NCBI GenBank assembly: GCA_029261255.1
Contig: JAJDBQ010000133.1
Location: forward strand, 42,805-106,804
DNA from: Nitrospirales bacterium
GTDB lineage: Bacteria; Nitrospirota; Nitrospiria; Nitrospirales; UBA8639
Length of the DNA: 64,000 nt
Reading direction: 5' to 3'
Of this stretch, positions 62,064 through 64,000 are shown one piece after another. The notes under the pieces were generated by a model that was given only the letters and a program-made list of their open reading frames with translations, did no database searches and had not been told where the DNA came from. The number at the start of each line of letters is the position of its first letter. Position 1 is the first letter of the stretch. Position numbers and translations under genes: made by a program.

Positions 62064-63302
62064 TTACGCGGTCAAAGGAAAGGCTTCATATGAACGGGTG
62101 AGTGGATTTCGCACATAGTCTTCAACATAATTCTGTAAAGAGCCATTACGAAATAAACGATTATTGGCAAATTTTGTATTAATTTTTCGTAACATCCTTA
62201 CTTTGACACCAGTCATTTTCATGAACTCATCCACATGCACACCAGCAATGTCTCGACCCGGCCCTCGTCCCGACTCCACAATACATTGAGGGATATAGAC
62301 GTATTTCTGAGTAGTCAGTCGTTTAGCAATATCATTGAGGGTCAACAACACGGTGCAGTCTGAATCTCCGCCCAAGGTGGCATTGGGCACATGCAAAAAT
62401 TTGGCGCGATTTTTTCGAAACATCGTCAAGACACGATAGACACTTCCTGCCATCACAACAGGATCACGTTTTTCTAACTCTAACGAATCAAATAAACTGA
62501 CGATTCGTCCTCGATTGAGAAAAGCCGTGACATAGGCTTCGGTATGAATGGTGGTCGAATTCGGCAGACCCGCATCATAGATTTTTTCGGCTTCAACAGG
62601 TAGATGCTGTCGGCCTTGCCGCATCATGGTCTTTGTGGATTCATTAATGCCACCCACTGGCGTCAGGCAACCCATCCATAACACACACTTCGAATTGATT
62701 TTGGAAATGGTTTTCGCATCTTCAGACATCGTATTCTGATCAAAGGCATAAAAATTCGCAGAAGAAACCGCTGGCCCATCCAACACTTTCATGAGATGCT
62801 TCACTGAGGGAGCATGCGGCATCATTTTCTGTCGATATTCACCCAGTGTAATGACGGACAATTCAAAATTGATGCGTCCTGGATATTGATCAACTAAACG
62901 ATGAATCTTTGGCACATGCACAAACCCAACCGTAAAGAATTGAACATTCTTATCGGTGTGTATCAAAAAATCTTCCAGCCATTCCATTGATTTAGGATGC
63001 AGAAAGAGATCCGTCCACTCCATAAACTCATTCCCACCTAAACACCAAAACTGCAGCGGGTCCGTCGGTAGGGAATTAATATAGTTCAACATAAATTCCC
63101 AGTCTTCTTGAGTCGTCTTGGGAGGGTCGAGAGTTTCCCGATAGGAGTGATCCAATTCATAACAAAATTCGCATTTGACGGGGCAGGCCTTCCCTAGGCT
63201 CAGGGGAATCTTCCCTGCATCCATCTCCCGCTTCAACACATCACGGTAGTTTTGCTGAGCGAATAACTGAGGAGCTTCTAAAAGGGGGAGTTCGCGTGAC
63301 AT
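62064..63302 (-). CDS. Radical SAM protein (possibly DUF512-like)
   Basis: KACPVKCEFCYEL = CxxxCxxC; LGGNEFMEWTDL; 412 aa. Confidence 0.75.
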   Translation of the reverse strand: MSRELPLLEAPQLFAQQNYRDVLKREMDAGKIPLSLGKACPVKCEFCYELDHSYRETLDPPKTTQEDWEFMLNYINSLPTDPLQFWCLGGNEFMEWTDLFLHPKSMEWLEDFLIHTDKNVQFFTVGFVHVPKIHRLVDQYPGRINFELSVITLGEYRQKMMPHAPSVKHLMKVLDGPAVSSANFYAFDQNTMSEDAKTISKINSKCVLWMGCLTPVGGINESTKTMMRQGRQHLPVEAEKIYDAGLPNSTTIHTEAYVTAFLNRGRIVSLFDSLELEKRDPVVMAGSVYRVLTMFRKNRAKFLHVPNATLGGDSDCTVLLTLNDIAKRLTTQKYVYIPQCIVESGRGPGRDIAGVHVDEFMKMTGVKVRMLRKINTKFANNRLFRNGSLQNYVEDYVRNPLTRSYEAFPLTA

Positions 63303-63423
63303 AGTATTTCCAATCCAAATAGCCGCTTCATTCGAATTATCAAGAAAAATTGATTGACAGGAATGGGGATCCTCTGAAAAACTTCAAGCCAGTCGATTGA
63401 AGACCTTGGAGACGTCCTTCATC

Positions 63424-63690
63424 ATGCCTTCCCAACACAACTCATTGCCTTCGACAGATATTGCACAGGCCCTTGATTTATTCAACCTCAGCACACCATT
63501 TTCCCAAGAAACGTTGACTCAACGATATGAGGAAGCCCGTCGAACGTGGTATCCCTCTCGTTATGCAGGTCTCACAAATAACCCTGGGAAATACATGGAA
63601 ATGTACAAAAAAGGAGAGGCGAAAACTAAAGAAATACACGCAGCCTATCAATTACTCCTGACCTACCTGAGCACCCAGCAAGAAACCTAG
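63424..63690 (+). CDS. Hypothetical small protein (J-domain-like spacing)
   Basis: IAQALDLFNLSTPFSQETLTQRYEEARRTWYPSRYAGL..KEIHAAYQLLLTYL. Confidence 0.55.
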   Translation: MPSQHNSLPSTDIAQALDLFNLSTPFSQETLTQRYEEARRTWYPSRYAGLTNNPGKYMEMYKKGEAKTKEIHAAYQLLLTYLSTQQET

Positions 63691-63759
63691 CCATCGCCTC
63701 CTTGAGACATTCAAATCCTATCAGGGCTTCATTGATCAAGGTTGCCCCAGTAGGCCGGA

Positions 63760-64000
63760 CTAATCGGATTGCGGCGCAGCATGGCTCACAACACGAGACA
63801 TACCTGACTCCCCAGTCGTATCGTCAGCAGGCGAATGTGCCACCGGCCAGGTAACCAGGCCTTGCACTCCATCAGTTCGTGGTTCTTCTTGCCCAGCTTC
63901 CGTGGCATAAATTTGAGGGAGATAATTGGTGCCATATTTCGAAATATAGAGAAAGACATGCTCCCGAGCGTTCACGCGAACCGCCCAAGGTTCAAAGTCT
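63760..64000 (-). CDS. Protein of unknown function, C-terminal part (truncated by window edge)
   Basis: Reverse frame open to the edge: DFEPWAVRVNAREHVFLYISKYGTNYLPQIYATEAGQEEPRTDG.. Confidence 0.5.
   Translation of the reverse strand, partial: DFEPWAVRVNAREHVFLYISKYGTNYLPQIYATEAGQEEPRTDGVQGLVTWPVAHSPADDTTGESGMSRVVSHAAPQSD

Noticed and set aside
1-64000. CRISPR arrays, tRNA or rRNA genes, phage structural modules
   Set aside because: Read-through found no regularly spaced repeats, tRNA-like T-loops with clover context, rRNA signatures or phage genes.

Overview
The window looks like a Nitrospirota-type (Nitrospira-like) chromosome segment; the taxonomic guess is an inference from protein style only. 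The edges are ordinary housekeeping: FlgM C-terminus, PilZ protein and class-I DAHP synthase on the left; retropepsin, gamma-glutamylcyclotransferase-like, 2Fe-2S ferredoxin, MoaB, PhzF and a radical SAM protein on the right. Most of the interior (about 2.4-58.4 kb) reads as a metal-homeostasis island dominated by zinc-scarcity functions. It holds two separate overlapping fur-merC gene pairs plus a third merC. It also holds a CsoR/CopZ/CopA copper module with a perfect operator palindrome, ZnuABC behind a new-looking outer-membrane protein and a small secreted HDH-motif protein, a CDF transporter, a PyrC-like paralog, a His-rich tandem-repeat protein, an FmdB-like zinc ribbon, a COG0523 GTPase and a metallothionein-like Cys-rich ORF. 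Further along are a GC-rich, probably imported HemP/TonB-receptor/FecBCD-type uptake operon, a ZrgA-type (DUF2796/ABC/DUF3299) operon with a frameshift in its ATPase, a WD40-MoaB-ZIP(pseudo)-X-Y cluster, an intact ZIP, a PEP-CTERM protein of the all3515 (Zur-repressed) type and a second TonB receptor. The strongest new signals are: (i) a near-identical 19-bp palindrome (ATTGCAAGTAACTTGCAAT) at three promoters, a candidate Zur-like operator; (ii) a duplicated fur-merC module whose second Fur has lost metal/CxxC residues; (iii) a two-copy ~65-nt hairpin element with compensatory base changes; (iv) an uncharacterised X-Y gene pair and paralogous small HDH proteins. All calls come from reading sequence and the ORF track; no searches were run.
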